The notes beneath the pieces are model-generated. The model did no database searches, was not told where the DNA came from, and was given only the letters and a program-made list of their open reading frames with translations. The translations under genes and the position numbers were made by a program. From Locusta migratoria (Eukaryota > Arthropoda > Insecta > Orthoptera > Acrididae), in assembly GCA_026315105.1 (NCBI GenBank), contig CM048744.1, positions 368,301,159 through 368,365,158 of the forward strand: a stretch of 64,000 nucleotides of DNA, given 5' to 3'. This document shows, in pieces, positions 12,668 to 24,789 of the stretch; within the stretch, counting starts at the first letter, position 1, and every line of letters starts with the position of its first letter.

Positions 12668-13400
12668 GACACCGCTTGGCGTCGTCATATTTTATGTACC
12701 CTCCATGACTGGGGCCTATGAGGGTCCCTACCAATTTTTATCAGTCAGTTTTTATCCCACCACATGTTTCGTGTTCAGTGCCCCACAGATTCAGGAGAAC
12801 GGTATTCCACAGGAGTCTGTGTTAAATGTTATACTCACCTTAATCACTGTTAATGGATTGGTGAGCTCTGTTGGGTCACTTGTCACCCCTGGGTTGTACG
12901 TAGATGACTTTTGCATATGGTACAGCTCCCACTCGGTAGCCTCGGCTGAATGCCAGCACCAAGGTGCCATTCAGCGGGCTTCCACATGGACTCTCTCGCA
13001 TGGTTTTTCAGTTTTCCCCTTCTAAAATGCGAGTAATGCATTTCTGCCATCATACTACAGTCCACCCTGACCCAAAGCTCTTCTTGGGTACTCAACACCT
13101 AGAAGTTGTGGCACAGCACCGTTTTTTGGGCCTCCTTTTTATAAACAACTGACTTGGCTGCTCATATTTGGCAGCTGAAGATAAGCTGCATGCAGAAACT
13201 TGATGCCCTCCATTTTCTAGCTCACTCATCCTGGGTTGCAGATCGTACAACACTAATTCATACCTACCGGGCTCCGAATCAGTCCCGGTTAGATTATGGG
13301 TGCCAGGTTTGTGGTTCAGCTGCTGCTCCTGCCCTGAAATTCAGCATTGTGGCATCCGCTTGGCTACGGGTGCCTTTTTGACCAGCTCTGTTGACAGTTT
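12663..13400 (+). pseudogene. LINE-A ORF2, reverse transcriptase palm/thumb
   Basis: The reading resumes after the insertion with YDTAWRRHIL and LHDWGL. The catalytic box follows as LYVDDFCIWYSS (12895-12930), keeping both aspartates. Then come HGFSVFPF and the VMHFC block typical of this clade, and HRFLGLLF. Stops and frameshifts are scattered, for example at 12718 and about 13020. Confidence 0.78.
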
Positions 13401-13559
13401 TCTTGCTGAAGCGGGAAAACCCCCCTCATCAGACTAGGCACCATCAGCTTAAATGGTGTTCTACACCATTGCCATTCGTAAATTGTCTGGTCATCCCATA
13501 TATCACATTCTCTTTGAGGGCGACGGTTTGAGAACTCCTGATACTCGCCCGTGGGTGGG

Positions 13560-14572
13560 TTTACCTATTGGATTGTGGCTCGCTTCCATTTGTAGGGACT
13601 TCAACCTCCCTTCCCTTGACTGTATGTGTTGTGCTATACCGTGCACCGGCCCCCCTCGGTTGGTGCCTCGGCTGCAAATCCGATTGGATCTCCACCAAGC
13701 CCCAAAAGCTTGTCTCCCCCGTGATCTTCCGGCGTTTGTTGCACACAGTACTTGAAGAATTTAGGGTGCCACGATTTTCTGCACTGATGGATCTAAATTT
13801 GCTGGTCATACGGGATATGCATTTACGTCTCTCATTGCTGTGGAATGCTATTTTCTGCCAGAATTGTGAATTGTGTTTACGGCAGAACTAATGGCTATTA
13901 GTGAGGCACTTCATTTTATCAAACAGGTAACCCTGGACCATGCTTTAATCTGTTCTGACTCAATGAGCAGCCTGCAGGCCATAAACCGATGCTACTCCTT
14001 GCATCCTTTGGTCATTGATATCCAGGATCTCCTCACTGATCTTCGTCGCACCACTTGCTCCATTGCTTTTCTCTGGGTCCCCAGTCATGTGGGTATCCTA
14101 GGAAACAAACAGGCTGACCAGTCAGCTAGAGTAGCCTTAACTCCCTGCCCCTTCTCCTATGTTATCCTGGATGCAGATGAGATCGCTACTCGTACAGGAC
14201 TGGAACACTAACTGGCAGGCTACTGCTCCCTCTAATATACTGCACTCCATCAAGTCGACCACTGCAGCTTGGAGTTCTTCCTTATGCCCTTCTCGAAGGG
14301 AATCCACTGTCCTTTGCCGTCTCCGCATTGATCACTCCAGGCTGACCCATTGTTTTCTTTTGCATAATGAACCTCCCCAACTTTGTGGTTGTGGTGCCCT
14401 ACAATCTGTGGTTCATGTCTTAGTGGAATGTCTGCTCCTCTTGCCGCTCCGTGCCAAATACGGAATTCTGCACTCATTGCTCTCGGTTTTAGCGAATGAT
14501 TCACGGATGGCTGACAGAGTCCTTGCATTTATCCACGGAAACGATTTTTACTCTCGGCTATAAGCTTTTATC
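13560..14572 (+). pseudogene. LINE-A ORF2, RNase H domain and C-terminal Cys/His motif
   Basis: The RNase H part (13873-14211) reads FTAELMAISEALHF, then ICSDSMSSLQAI and FLWVPSHVGILGNKQAD. These are the Glu, Asp and HVGI-GN-AD motifs expected of a LINE RNase H. The first Asp strand, upstream in another frame, is degraded. After a frameshift the tail reads LCGCGALQSVVHVLVEC, the C-x-C...H...C motif usual at the ORF2 end. The stop is at 14561. Confidence 0.8.
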
Positions 14573-14780
14573 TCTGATGCTTGGACAGGACGGGTAGGTT
14601 TGTGGCCCTCCCTGCGAGCAGCAGGGCTTGGAGCTCTCCCCTCCTCTCAACCTGACCACTTCCATTTCTCCTTTTAACTTGGTTTTAGTTCAGGCTGTTT
14701 ACCTTTTTACATTTTTAAGCTTCTGATCTAGAAGCATACACTGTTCTCCTGTATCTGCTTGTCGTTAATAAATGGGGATT

Positions 14781-16555
14781 TTAGATCTGTCGCAATGTTC
14801 CTTGCAGAAATGTATGTATGTATGTGTGTGTGTGGGGGGGGGGGGGAGTGGGGGGTTAGAATAGAGAAATCCCTCCACAGGCTTGAAAATCACAGGCTGA
14901 GAGAGATGCCATCAGAGTCCAGACAACATGGCATTTCAATAAGAATAAAACCGGTTGCTAAAATTATATTTATTGATTATGTTGATTCGACATCTGCCAT
15001 TATCAGATCTGCAAGATGAAGGAACAAGTGTTCATTGTACAATCGAGTTGTACAGAATGTTTTAAATACAAACTATAAAACATTTTTACAATGATACAAT
15101 TGCACACTCACCTAAAAACCTCTGATCTATCACAGTAAAGTTCAGTGTCGATGATAAAATATGTACTTAGTAGGTACGTGTATGTATTGTGTGCTTTTTT
15201 GTGAACATTAAACATTAAGAATGCAATTGTGATGCCTTTAAGAGTAATCACGAAAACGCTTACATTATAAATAAATAGTAATTTCTAGCAAATTAACAAC
15301 ATAACTCTTCAAGTGTAGGTATAAGTAATCCAAAGAATCTTTTTAAGTCATGTCGCTGTAGTGTAATGGATAGCGTTGTGGATTGATAATTTGTATATGT
15401 ATAGGTGTACGTTTGAATCGTGTCCTCTTCCAGTATTTTTTTTTTCGTCTTTACGTTTTTAAATGAACTTCGCTGATTGTATTAAAAGTTAGTCCTACGT
15501 TTCTGTCTTTTATTTACATTTAAAACGGATTAGAAAACAAAGGACAAAACAGTTATTTGGATAGTAATTTCCGAATATGTGACGATTTCCGAGTGTCTGT
15601 TTAGGGGAATACTGTCCTAATAACAAATCACTGTAAATGTACCGTAATAATATTTTCGGATGGGTAATATCACTTAACAAAGTACACTGAGAAGAATAAA
15701 TATTTCTGTATTTGGGACTTGACAGTAGACATTATTCATTCGTGGGGGTCATTAATAAAGAAAACGTTGATACCCTAACACAGGTTTGTCTGTGTAATGT
15801 GATAATACAAATATTTTATGAGCAGCTTCTTATTCATCTGCAGAACAGGGGCTAATGACACAGTGTGCATTAAAATGTTTTATTGTGGGTACAAGGTAAA
15901 TACAATCCAAACAATCTATTGATATTGTCAATTATAAGATAAATAACGGTCGCAGCTACTGGAGATACTGAGATACACAGATGTTTAAAGACGTTTCCCA
16001 AATTCTTATCTATTGTACATTTTAAGCTTTTATGGCAGTTTGTTGACATGTTGTCCGTTGGCATCTGTCTCGAGATTTTCTGTCGAAGTTTGAGGTTAGT
16101 CAAACGTTTCGCCCCATTATGAACTGCTGACATTGCCCAAGTGCTAGCCAATCTCAATCTAAATTGGTGGTAGCGAAACGTAAGGTGTAAAATCAAACGA
16201 ACGTTGGCTAGAAACTCCTAGACAGAAGCCAGCAGGGCCTATGTACAACATAGATTGTGGCTGGGTACACGATTTAAAGAACGTTATTATTGAATATTTA
16301 CTTTAAAAAAAATAAGTTGTTGAATAGTCACTGAAAGATACGTACTGTCTGTGAAACAGTTATTTTTAACTCGGACAGGAAAGAAATTTACGTAATACCT
16401 AAAGAAACACCAAGCTATTTCGCGAGTAATGAACAGACTGATGTGAACACTACCCAAGTGTCAACACAAAATAGCATGATCGTCTGTCTGCTTTGTTTTC
16501 ATTCTGAGCTGTCACTTTGCGTTGCGTAGCGTACTCAAAGATCTTGAAGACACAG
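14781..16555 (+). other. Intronic stretch without a recognised gene
   Basis: There is a (TG)n/(G)n run at 14818-14855 and a tRNA-like unit at 15352-15432. Otherwise the sequence is AT-rich with no ORF I can assign. Confidence 0.55.
15352..15432 (+). repeat. tRNA-like sequence followed by a T tract
   Basis: The unit has an A-box-like TGTAGTGTAATGGATAGCG and a B-box-like GTTTGAATCGTG about 45 bases later. A run of ten or more T follows at about 15436, which could end Pol III transcription. The spacing and poor arm pairing argue for a tRNA-derived relic, not a working tRNA. Confidence 0.45.
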
Positions 16556-16609
16556 ATACTATACTTCTGACTGCGAAATTAGAGGCACTTCCGGTTGGTA
16601 TTTTTCCGC

Positions 16610-16785
16610 CGCTAACGTCATGTGAGGCAGAGGCTCTGTCCACAGAACCGAGGCAAAGATGCTAAAGATGGTGGGCGGGAATTTGAATTTAGCGGAGGTT
16701 GAGAGGAGAGAATAAGCTGAAGTCTCTCCTCCCGTTGCCCACCTGGTCTCAACCTCCGCCAAATTCAAATTGTAAAATATGCATT
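16610..16785. repeat. Penelope 3'-end relic folded as a hairpin
   Basis: The sequence CAGAACCGAGGCAAAGATG, followed by a GGGCGGGAATT block and AGCGGAGGTT, matches the 3' end of the Penelope element at 57840-57910 (minus) and 60840-60910 (plus). Here the arm TTGAATTTAGCGGAGGTTGAG is followed, about 45 bases later, by its near reverse complement CTCAACCTCCGCCAAATTCAA. The relic is therefore an inverted pair of Penelope ends with almost no body between them. Confidence 0.75.
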
Positions 16786-16799
16786 TCAACAAGTATGTT

Positions 16800-18260
16800 C
16801 AAGTAAAATTGTGCAAGATGAGCAAGATCTACTGTGGTTCAACAATAGAGTTAGTAATCTTTTTCAAAAGCAAACAGAACTCAACTGAAAATGTAAACAT
16901 AACCAAAGTCTCACAGACTAGCCAAAACTGGTTCAGGGAAGGCTGTGCAAGAAGTGTTCAATGATTTCAAAAATGAAGTTCTATGTACCACCTTGATAGA
17001 AAATCCTAAGAACTTTTGGTTGTATGTTAAATAAAAAAAATGAGTTGAAACACAAAATGTTGAAAAGCTGTTTCACAGAGGAAGATTACACTGTAGTTCT
17101 CCCGCTAAATGGGCACACAAATGTCAAAATAGCAGGTACCAGTAGAATTTTGAAACACTTTTATGCTTGTTTATTAAGACATTTCTGGAGACTGGAAATT
17201 TCCTTTGTAGGAGACACCATGTGTTCTGAAAGAAATGATTGTGCGAAACCCAGCTTGCACTATTATTCACAAGACACAAAAGCAGTAAGATACAGGCTCC
17301 CAGGTAAATGCTGTGATTCTTGCCTTTTAGAGAGCATTAGATATAGTTCCATAGTACCACCGGATGTAAAAACAAAACAAAAATAAATAAAAAATACGAG
17401 CTTACAGGATATTAGACAAAGTCTGTGCCTGGATTAAAGAATTTATAGCAAAAGCATGCTTAATGTCATTTTCAATGGAGAGGTCTTCAGATGTGAAAGT
17501 GAATTCTGGCATGCTCTAAGGGAGTATTATAGGACCATGGCTTTTAACAGTATATGTAAATGACCTAGTAGATAATGTTGGAAGTCCAATAAAGCTTTTT
17601 GTGGATGATCCTGTAGAATATTGAGAAATCACAATACTGTAAAATTGTAGAGAAATACTGGAGGGTCTGCAGCGTAACAGTGCTTGGTGCATGGAGTAGC
17701 AATTGACCCTGGCCTAAACAAACTAACACATTGAGAATACATATAAATAAATATTTGATTACAAAACTGCAGAACAATCACGTTAAGCAGTAATTTTGTA
17801 TAAAATGTGTGGAATGGTTTGAATTGGAATAACCATACAAAATTAAATGTGCGTAAGGCAGATGCCAGATTGAGATTCAGTAGAAAAATCCTCGGAAAGT
17901 GTACTCTGTATACTGAGGAAGTAACATACAAAACTCTTGTTTAACCAATACTTGATTATAACTCTTGAGTGTGGGATCTATACCAGGTAAGAGTAATAGA
18001 GGAGTTAGAGAAGACTGAAAGGAGCAGCAATGCTTTGATACAGATTCATTCAGTAAATGCAAAAGTGTCATGGAAGTGATTGGCAGATTCCAGTAGCATA
18101 CTTTGTCAGAGATATCTTCTGTGTCACAGTATAGAATTCTGCCAAAATTCAGAGAGCATAGATGTCTGAAGAATCAGTCAATATATTGCTTCACCCCTTT
18201 ATGCCTCTACAGTCATACACTGCGAGCCACATCATAGTGTGTGAGAGAGGTTACTTTTCA
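16800..18260 (+). mobile_element. CR1-like LINE remnant 1, reverse transcriptase region
   Basis: Scattered frames give the known order of a CR1/Jockey-type ORF2. A pre-RT linker (NPKNFWLYVK-like) comes first. Then a strand with SGMLWGSIIGPW and LTVYVNDLVDNVGSPIKLF leads into the catalytic box VDDPVEY near 17600, where both aspartates are kept. Thumb-like sequence ending in TLRATS near 18230 follows. Many stops are present and the 5' half (endonuclease) is missing. It has the same orientation as SBDS. Confidence 0.7.
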
Positions 18261-18510
18261 TAACATTGTCAGTTTCTCCCACAAGCTCTAATCTCTCTGA
18301 TCGTATTCTTGTGGTCGGTTTGCAAGATATATGTAGGAGGAAGCAATATATTGTTTGACTCTTCATGAAATGTTTGGTCTTGGAAATTTGACAGAAGCAC
18401 GCATCATTATATAGAAAGCCTCTCTTGCAGCGTCTGCCACTGGTGTTGCCCAATAATTTCTGTGATGTCAAAGACATTAAAGATAAAGGTGAAGCATTGA
18501 ATTAAAATTT

Positions 18511-18582
18511 GTGATGCGGCCGGGAATCGATCCCGGACCTCCATGCTTACTAGGCAGACGTCTTACAATTAGACTATCGCAC
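18511..18582 (-). tRNA. tRNA-Thr(AGU)-like pseudogene or SINE head
   Basis: On the minus strand a 72-base unit has an A-box-like ATAGTCTAATTGTAAGA, an anticodon loop CTAGTAA (AGU if functional), and a good T-arm CCGGG-ATCGATT-CCCGG. The acceptor stem pairs poorly, so it is more likely a tRNA-derived repeat than a working gene. It ends 16 bp before a Helitron-like 5' end. Confidence 0.5.
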
Positions 18583-18598
18583 AAATGCTTTACCTTTA

Positions 18599-19480
18599 TC
18601 TATACTAATAATAAATCTGTAAATGTAGGCTTATCGCTGTACCCTTCAATCTTCAAAACTACTGGACGAATCTTCATGCGGTTTTCACAGGAAACAAGGG
18701 AAACGTTTTGGTCAACGTATAGGCACAATTTTATCAAAATCAGATTACGGCAAAAAAAGATATTGTAAATTTAAGTGTTTTCAGTAATCGCCATGTCTGT
18801 TTGTTCAATTATTAAAAACCTCTTATCTCGAAAACTACTTCACCAATTTGCATGGGGTTTTCACAGATAACTTGGTGTAACACGCAAACTTCATTTTATA
18901 AAGATCGGATCACGGAAAAAAAGAATACCGTAATTTGAAATTATTTATCTACAACCGTCATGTTTGTCTGTCTCTTTGAACATGTTTATCTCCAAAACTA
19001 CTTGACGAATTTTCATGGGGTTTTCGCACGTAACTTGGGCATATTGTGTGGTTATATAAAGGCTTCAATAATTAAAATCGGATCAGAGAAAACGAAGATA
19101 TCATAATTTAACCATTTATGTATGTCTATTTGTTTAAGGTAATCTCCAAAAGTACTACACGAACTTTCATGGGTTTCCACAGGTAAATTTAGAATAGTTT
19201 GGAGAGTAACATAGGCTACATTTCATCAAAATCAGATCAGAGGAAGGAAAGATATCATAATTGGAAGTTTCATGTGTATACTATGCTTATAAGTATGTTG
19301 TAGTTCAACAAATCTCCAAGAATACTATACGAACTTTCGTGGTGTTTCATAGGTCAACTGAGAGTACCTTGGGGCAATATATAAGCTTCATTTCATTAAA
19401 ATTAGATCAGGGGAAGAAGAGATATCGTAATTTGTAGTTTCTGGTGTACGCTGTGCTTGAACTGCAGCCTAGTATAGCAA
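18599..19480 (+). mobile_element. Helitron-like element start with five diverged tandem units
   Basis: The TC at 18599, preceded by A, opens TCTATACTAATAATAAATCT, which I recognise as a common 5' end of arthropod Helitrons. Five related units follow, each starting with AAAACTACTNNACGAA-TTTCATG. They begin at about 18655, 18832, 18996, 19149 and 19317, giving periods of 177, 164, 153 and 168 bp. Each unit also shares an internal AAAATCAGATCA...AAAGATAT block. No Rep/helicase coding is visible, so this is non-autonomous. The 3' CTRR hairpin was not located. Confidence 0.68.
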
Positions 19481-21010
19481 AGATCCAATAGAGGCGCTGT
19501 TCATAACATAGTATACCAAATAACTTATAGATGGCGATGTTGCATTTTTTATTCACGTAACTTAGGTGTAATGCACTCACACAAGGGCTATGATTTTCCT
19601 TACAGCAGCGGTGTTGTGAATTGATATTGGCAACGGCCGTTGAATCCTTTTTGAAAAACCAGTCACGTACAATGAGGGGAATAATTCTTTGTGTTGATGA
19701 TGAAATAAATAAAAGTTGTTGTTCCGATCAGTAAATTAATGATGCCCCTAAAGCGAATATTTAGTTACCAACATTAACATACTAAACCGCTGCCACTGCA
19801 AGTAAAATTTAACCCCAGTATGGCACAAAAAAATATTTTTTTTACTAGCTGTATCCCACATGCCTTGCAATGCCATGGAAAGAAAAAAGTGCTTTCCCCG
19901 GGTATCATTTTCATTTAAAACATAACGACTTTCCTTCGTGTCTATCGATGTTTCCATTTACTAAGAATTCTTTGCAAGGAAACACGAATTTATGTAGTTT
20001 CCTTTCTGATTTCGGTGTGTACTTATTACATCTTGAGTCCATTCTGTTTAGTTATGCCTAGAAAACTGGATAGTACAGTACAAAACAGAGGCTCTGTTAG
20101 TTACGTAGTGCACCAAAGAAATTATAGTTGGCGCTGCTGAATTAAAAAAATTTTAATCTTTTATTTCTTTTTGATGATTATGCCATAGAACAGCAACGAA
20201 CCACTAAAGGTGCTGTTGGTTTCGTAGTGCTGCAAAGAAACAATACATGATCGTGTAGTGCGTATTCCCTCAGTGACAGAAGTATTTTGAATTAAGAGCC
20301 GCAATCTTATCTCTGCAAATACAAACTAACTTTGAACAGTGAGTTGCTAATTACACTTTGTACATTCACAGCTTAACGATGTATCTTTACTTCTTTTGTC
20401 AGGGAACATTTGAATTAAAAACAGAACGACATTCCTTCATGTCTATCAATACTGTAATTTACATAAAAATTCTTTGCAAGAAAAATCGAATTTATGTAGT
20501 CCCCCTTTTAATTTTGGTGTATCCTCATTATATTTTGAGTGCGTTCTCTTTTGGAATGCCTCAAAAACGCCATAATACAGGAAAGAACAATGTGAGGTGA
20601 CGTTAATTACATAGTACACCAAAGAACTAATTATGGTGTTGCTGCATTTTTCTTTTTCATTCTCATAACTATAGCGTAATACACTACAAGGAGGGGTACA
20701 GTTTACTTATGGCGGCGGTGTTGTGTGCTGATGTTGGCAAGAGCCGTTGAATGCTTTTTAAAAAGTCAGTCACGTAGAATGAGGGGAATAATTCTTTGTT
20801 TCTGATGAAATAAATAATTTATGTTGTCCTGGCAGTAAATTAATCATGCTCCTAAAGGGAATAGTTAGTTGCCAATGATAGCAAACTAAATCGCTGACAT
20901 TGCAAGTAAAATTTAACCCGGGTAGGGTACATTTTTATTCCTAACTGTATCCCATATGCTTTGCAATGTCATGGAGAGAAAAGAAGTGCATCTTTCGATG
21001 GGTATAACCA
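19481..21010 (+). repeat. Nested direct repeats with 1107-bp and about 500-bp periods
   Basis: The block AATGAGGGGAATAATTCTTT occurs at 19671 and 20778, and its flanks match for roughly 400 bp, including AAGTAAAATTTAACCC and CTGTATCCCA. The offset is 1107 bp. A second, overlapping duplication pairs the GAATTTATGTAGT region near 19987 with the one near 20490. The segment CACCAAAGAA recurs near 20110 and 20610. No ORF is supportable. It directly follows the Helitron-like units and may belong to the same element. Confidence 0.72.
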
Positions 21011-22420
21011 CTAAATTGTGCATGGAAGAAATATCTATGGAATGAGCATTGCGTTGTGTTCATCTTCTAAACATTAAGTTGTAATTACCATGTGATCATG
21101 AGACAAATGCACTCTTTCCAAAATTTATTTGCTCTTACCATTGGTTTGTACTGCATTGGTTACAAAGAAGCCCCACCTCCTTTTCGCAGAGGAACCCACG
21201 TAACATGAAATAATATCTTAATAAATGTGTCACAGAAGGAACAAGGAAGTTGAGGAAGCGTCACTAAAAGAGTCGTTTACACAGAGTAATCTGTCTTAAT
21301 CGAACAAAAAAGAACCAAGATAAAGTCAGTGATTAATATATTTTTCCCAATATTACGTGACATTTCCACCTTAATGTTCAGGACATGAGAACTGTTCTAC
21401 ACATTTGAATGCTCACTTCAGAATTTCTGCTCTGTGCCTGCCACTAGAGATAATACACACACGCGAGCAACAAACTCATCAAAAACCTCTCTGCTCTCGT
21501 AATTGTTCCGTACAATATTGAGATTAAAATTTGAAATTACTTACTTTTGGTGCGGACTACATTAAGATAGATACAGACGTCTTCTTTTGCAGAGAAAATT
21601 GTACTTAGTGTTCTGAATATATAGTTCTATTACAGAAGGTTGATATCAATTTCGTGCTTTACGGAGTAATCACTGCAGGATGTGGGGACATATATTATGT
21701 GAAAGAGTGGCCAATGCTGCTAACACGTCTAGACACAATTCACTGGAAATACTATATTAAATAAAAAATTCTATACAGACGATCAGCTGACGGCATTCCT
21801 TCAACTATCAGCCAGACTTAATTTATCACACATTGACACCACCATGGCGTCTTATTTATACAGACTTGAACTGCTCTGTTGATTTAATTACCAAACTTTC
21901 AGCATTCGTTGAGTTTTCGATAATAGGGATCACTGCATATAGAATAACTACATTGTCCCCAGTGCAACACTGCAACATACTAATACTTCAGCATACACTT
22001 ACAGTGTAGTACTACACCATAGAACCAATACATGGTGCTGTACTATTATTACTATTTTCTTCTCAACCATAGACGTGTTTTCAGAAGTTTACACCAAACA
22101 GACAATTTCACACCGCAGTCTTAACTTTATGAACACAAACCAACATTAAATCTACATCGTTCCGGAGTACGGACTTGAATCAATTTCACTTTTTGCTTGA
22201 AAAACTTTATGAACATTCAGTGTTTTCGCCAATGACTTCTACTTAAATTTGACATGTCTTGGCTAGGAAAACTGAGTTTATTGACAGAGCGATCCAACAA
22301 GGATTCTGTTTTTGCTGACCTAGGTCCGGAACCCTAGAAACCATGATATACACAGGTTCCTCTTTAACAACCTTTGGGAAGCACGGGCATATAAGCTAGT
22401 CTTTAATGTCTTTGACATTT
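21011..22420 (+). other. Intronic stretch without a recognised gene
   Basis: AT-rich sequence with no ORF above about 60 codons, no inverted ends and no repeat I could match to the rest of the window. Confidence 0.5.
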
Positions 22421-22429
22421 TTGAGATGC

Positions 22430-24250
22430 AAAACAGTTTCAGGGTGTGTAAATTCCTAATTATAATTTCCGTGATGCTTTCGCAGTTAATAAATAAGCCT
22501 GTAACGAAGCACACTGCTTCTCATTGGATCTTCTCTATGCCTTCTATGAACCCTAACAGGTACGGCTCCCACAATGATCAGCAATACCCAAGCTACAGCC
22601 GAACAAGAGTTTTGTATCCTACTTCCTTTGTTGGTGGACTACACTTTCTGATGATTCTTCCAATGAATCTGTGTGACATCTGCCTTACCCATGACTGATT
22701 TTATTTGGTCATTCCATTTCAGATCGCCCCTTATGTCTACTCCCAGATGTTTTATGGAAGTAAATGCATCCAGTGTTTGTCTTGCTATTGTCTAGTTATA
22801 TAATAAGGGATCTTTCTTAGTATGTAAATGTAGAGTAGTACATTCATTTATGTTGAGGCTTAATTGCCAGCCCTACTACATGCATCAGTACACCAGTACA
22901 CTACAGACTGTTATGCATTTCACTTCTCTTTTCCAGTATTGGGACTGCTCGATAAATTGCAGCAGCATCTGCAAAAAACCTCATTGAACTTCTGATGTCA
23001 TTTATATATACTGTGAAAAGTACACCTGAGATAACTTTAATGTCTGAAGACTGCCCTATGTTGGGGATAACATGCTACATTCTGTTAGCCAGAAACGCCC
23101 CAAACCAGTCACACGGTTTTTCTGATATTCCATATACTCGTACTTTCATCATGAGATGACAGTGTGGAATGGTAACAAACACCTCGCAGGGGGCAAAAAC
23201 ATGGCATCTACCCGGGGTCGTGTATCTACTGCTCTCTGGATCTTGTGGATGAATAGTGAGAATTGTGTTGCACATGATCGCTGCTTTCGGAAACAATGTT
23301 GATTCATACCAAGGTGGATTCTTGTGGTCGTTCAGAAATGATATAATTTTCGAACATAAAATTTGTTCCAGAATTCTGCAACTGACGGATGTTAGGGATA
23401 TAGGCCTATAGTTTTGTACATCTTATCGATGTGCCTTCTTGTAAACGATAATGATCTGCACCCTTTTCTAAACTTTAGGAATACTTCGTTCATTTACAGA
23501 CCTCCAGGGGCCTTTCCTGTGTTGGGCAATTTCAGTTGTTTTCTATCCCTCTAACACTTATTTCAATATCCACCATATTATTGTTAGTGTGATCTGGTTT
23601 CCACCAATTTGACATAGGACCATAATTTCTTAAGATTTTGTGCTAAGTCCATACACAAAACATTGCTCTCAAAGTCGTTGAGCGCCTCTCGCACTTCTGC
23701 TAATTTTGGCATCATTTAACTTTTGCTTGTCGGCATTTCTATTTGTGGTGAAGTTATCTTTGATTTGGAACAAGTTTCCTAACTTAGTAGTTGAACTACA
23801 GTGGATCTTTACCATCTCTCATAATTTTACTTTGTACATACTTTCTAACACATGTCATACAGTACACTTGAACGTTGTCCACAGTTGGTCAACCCTATCA
23901 GTGTTAGAGACAAAACTATCGTGTTGTGCAGACAGCTACTCTGAAATTTGTCCCTTTCTGCTTTTGCTAAATATGACTTTCCTAACTTTGATATTTCTAT
24001 GGAAATCTGTATTCATTGATGTAATGGCCTTGAGATCACTGGTTCCTGATCTGCATTAGCTGAATTGAAAAGTTTGGGTCTATTTGTCATCAGCAGGTCT
24101 AACATGTTATCTCCATGAGTTGGATTTCTATTTAACTGTTTGAGGTAATTTTCAGGTACAGTATTTAGAACAATGTTGCTCAATTCTCTGTCACAGCCTT
24201 CTGTCTTAAACATGTATGTCTCCCAGTCTATAAGTGGCACATTAAAAACT
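22430..24250 (-). mobile_element. CR1-like LINE remnant 2, catalytic Asp lost
   Basis: On the minus strand the pieces run in ORF2 order. First comes a post-endonuclease linker (NPTHGDNMLDLLMTNRP, 24240-24013). Next are reverse transcriptase fingers near 23400 with NxRPISLTS-like coding. Then TIPHCHLMMKVRVYGISEK (about 23180) and a palm strand (VLFTVYINDIRSS) lead to FFADAAAIYRAV near 22950. The second catalytic Asp is replaced by Ala, and there are many stops, so it is inactive. It is opposite in orientation to SBDS and to the next remnant. Confidence 0.72.
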
Positions 24251-24789
24251 CTTAAAACTATAACTGTCCAGGAAAGCTACATGTCGTCAGCTATCAAGCA
24301 GGCGGCACCGACAAGTTAAGTACCAGCAAACTACTTTCATTTATTTGCCTGTCTGCAGTGTAAATTCTTGGGTTTGTTTCTTGTTCTTGTGTTTAGTAGG
24401 TCCATTCGTGTATTTTTCAAAGTAGTGTAATTTGATAGCAGTGCTTTGCACATTCCTTACTGTGTCAGTCGTTTGTATTGGTTTTGTACTACTGTCAGTA
24501 GTACCAGTTTACCCTAGTTACCCTCTGTCCAGTCTACATCATGTTTTTCTATTTCTTAGTTTTTCTGTGTATTGTAATCTTGAATAGGGACTGTGATTGC
24601 TCTGTGCAGATGCAGACTGAGCTGGTGACACTTCGTTCATAACCTCGGTTGCACAGCTTGAGGTTGTTGTCGAGGGGTACTGTTGTTGTTGGCTGGACAT
24701 GGGAACTGAACGGACGACCGGCGTGTCCACCGATTGCGGCAGCGACAAGCCCTGATACTGTTCGCATTTGGCAGACACCCCACCCGTGA

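Larger units (their letters stand above)
8380..14780 (+). mobile_element. LINE-A: I-like non-LTR retrotransposon with RNase H, degraded
   Basis: The element is nearly full length. It has a GC-richer leader (about 8380-9070), a zinc-knuckle ORF1, an ORF2 with apurinic endonuclease, reverse transcriptase, RNase H and a terminal Cys/His motif, and a 3' tail after 14572. The RNase H domain places it in the I-like superclade and not among typical Jockey elements. Every ORF has frameshifts or stops, and a 476-bp insertion splits the reverse transcriptase, so it is dead. It lies in the same orientation as SBDS. End coordinates are approximate; I could not find a duplication pair. Confidence 0.88.

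Noticed and set aside
18655..19480. Regularly spaced repeats that might suggest a CRISPR array
   Set aside because: Units are long, diverged and of uneven period, in a eukaryotic intron with a Helitron-like start.
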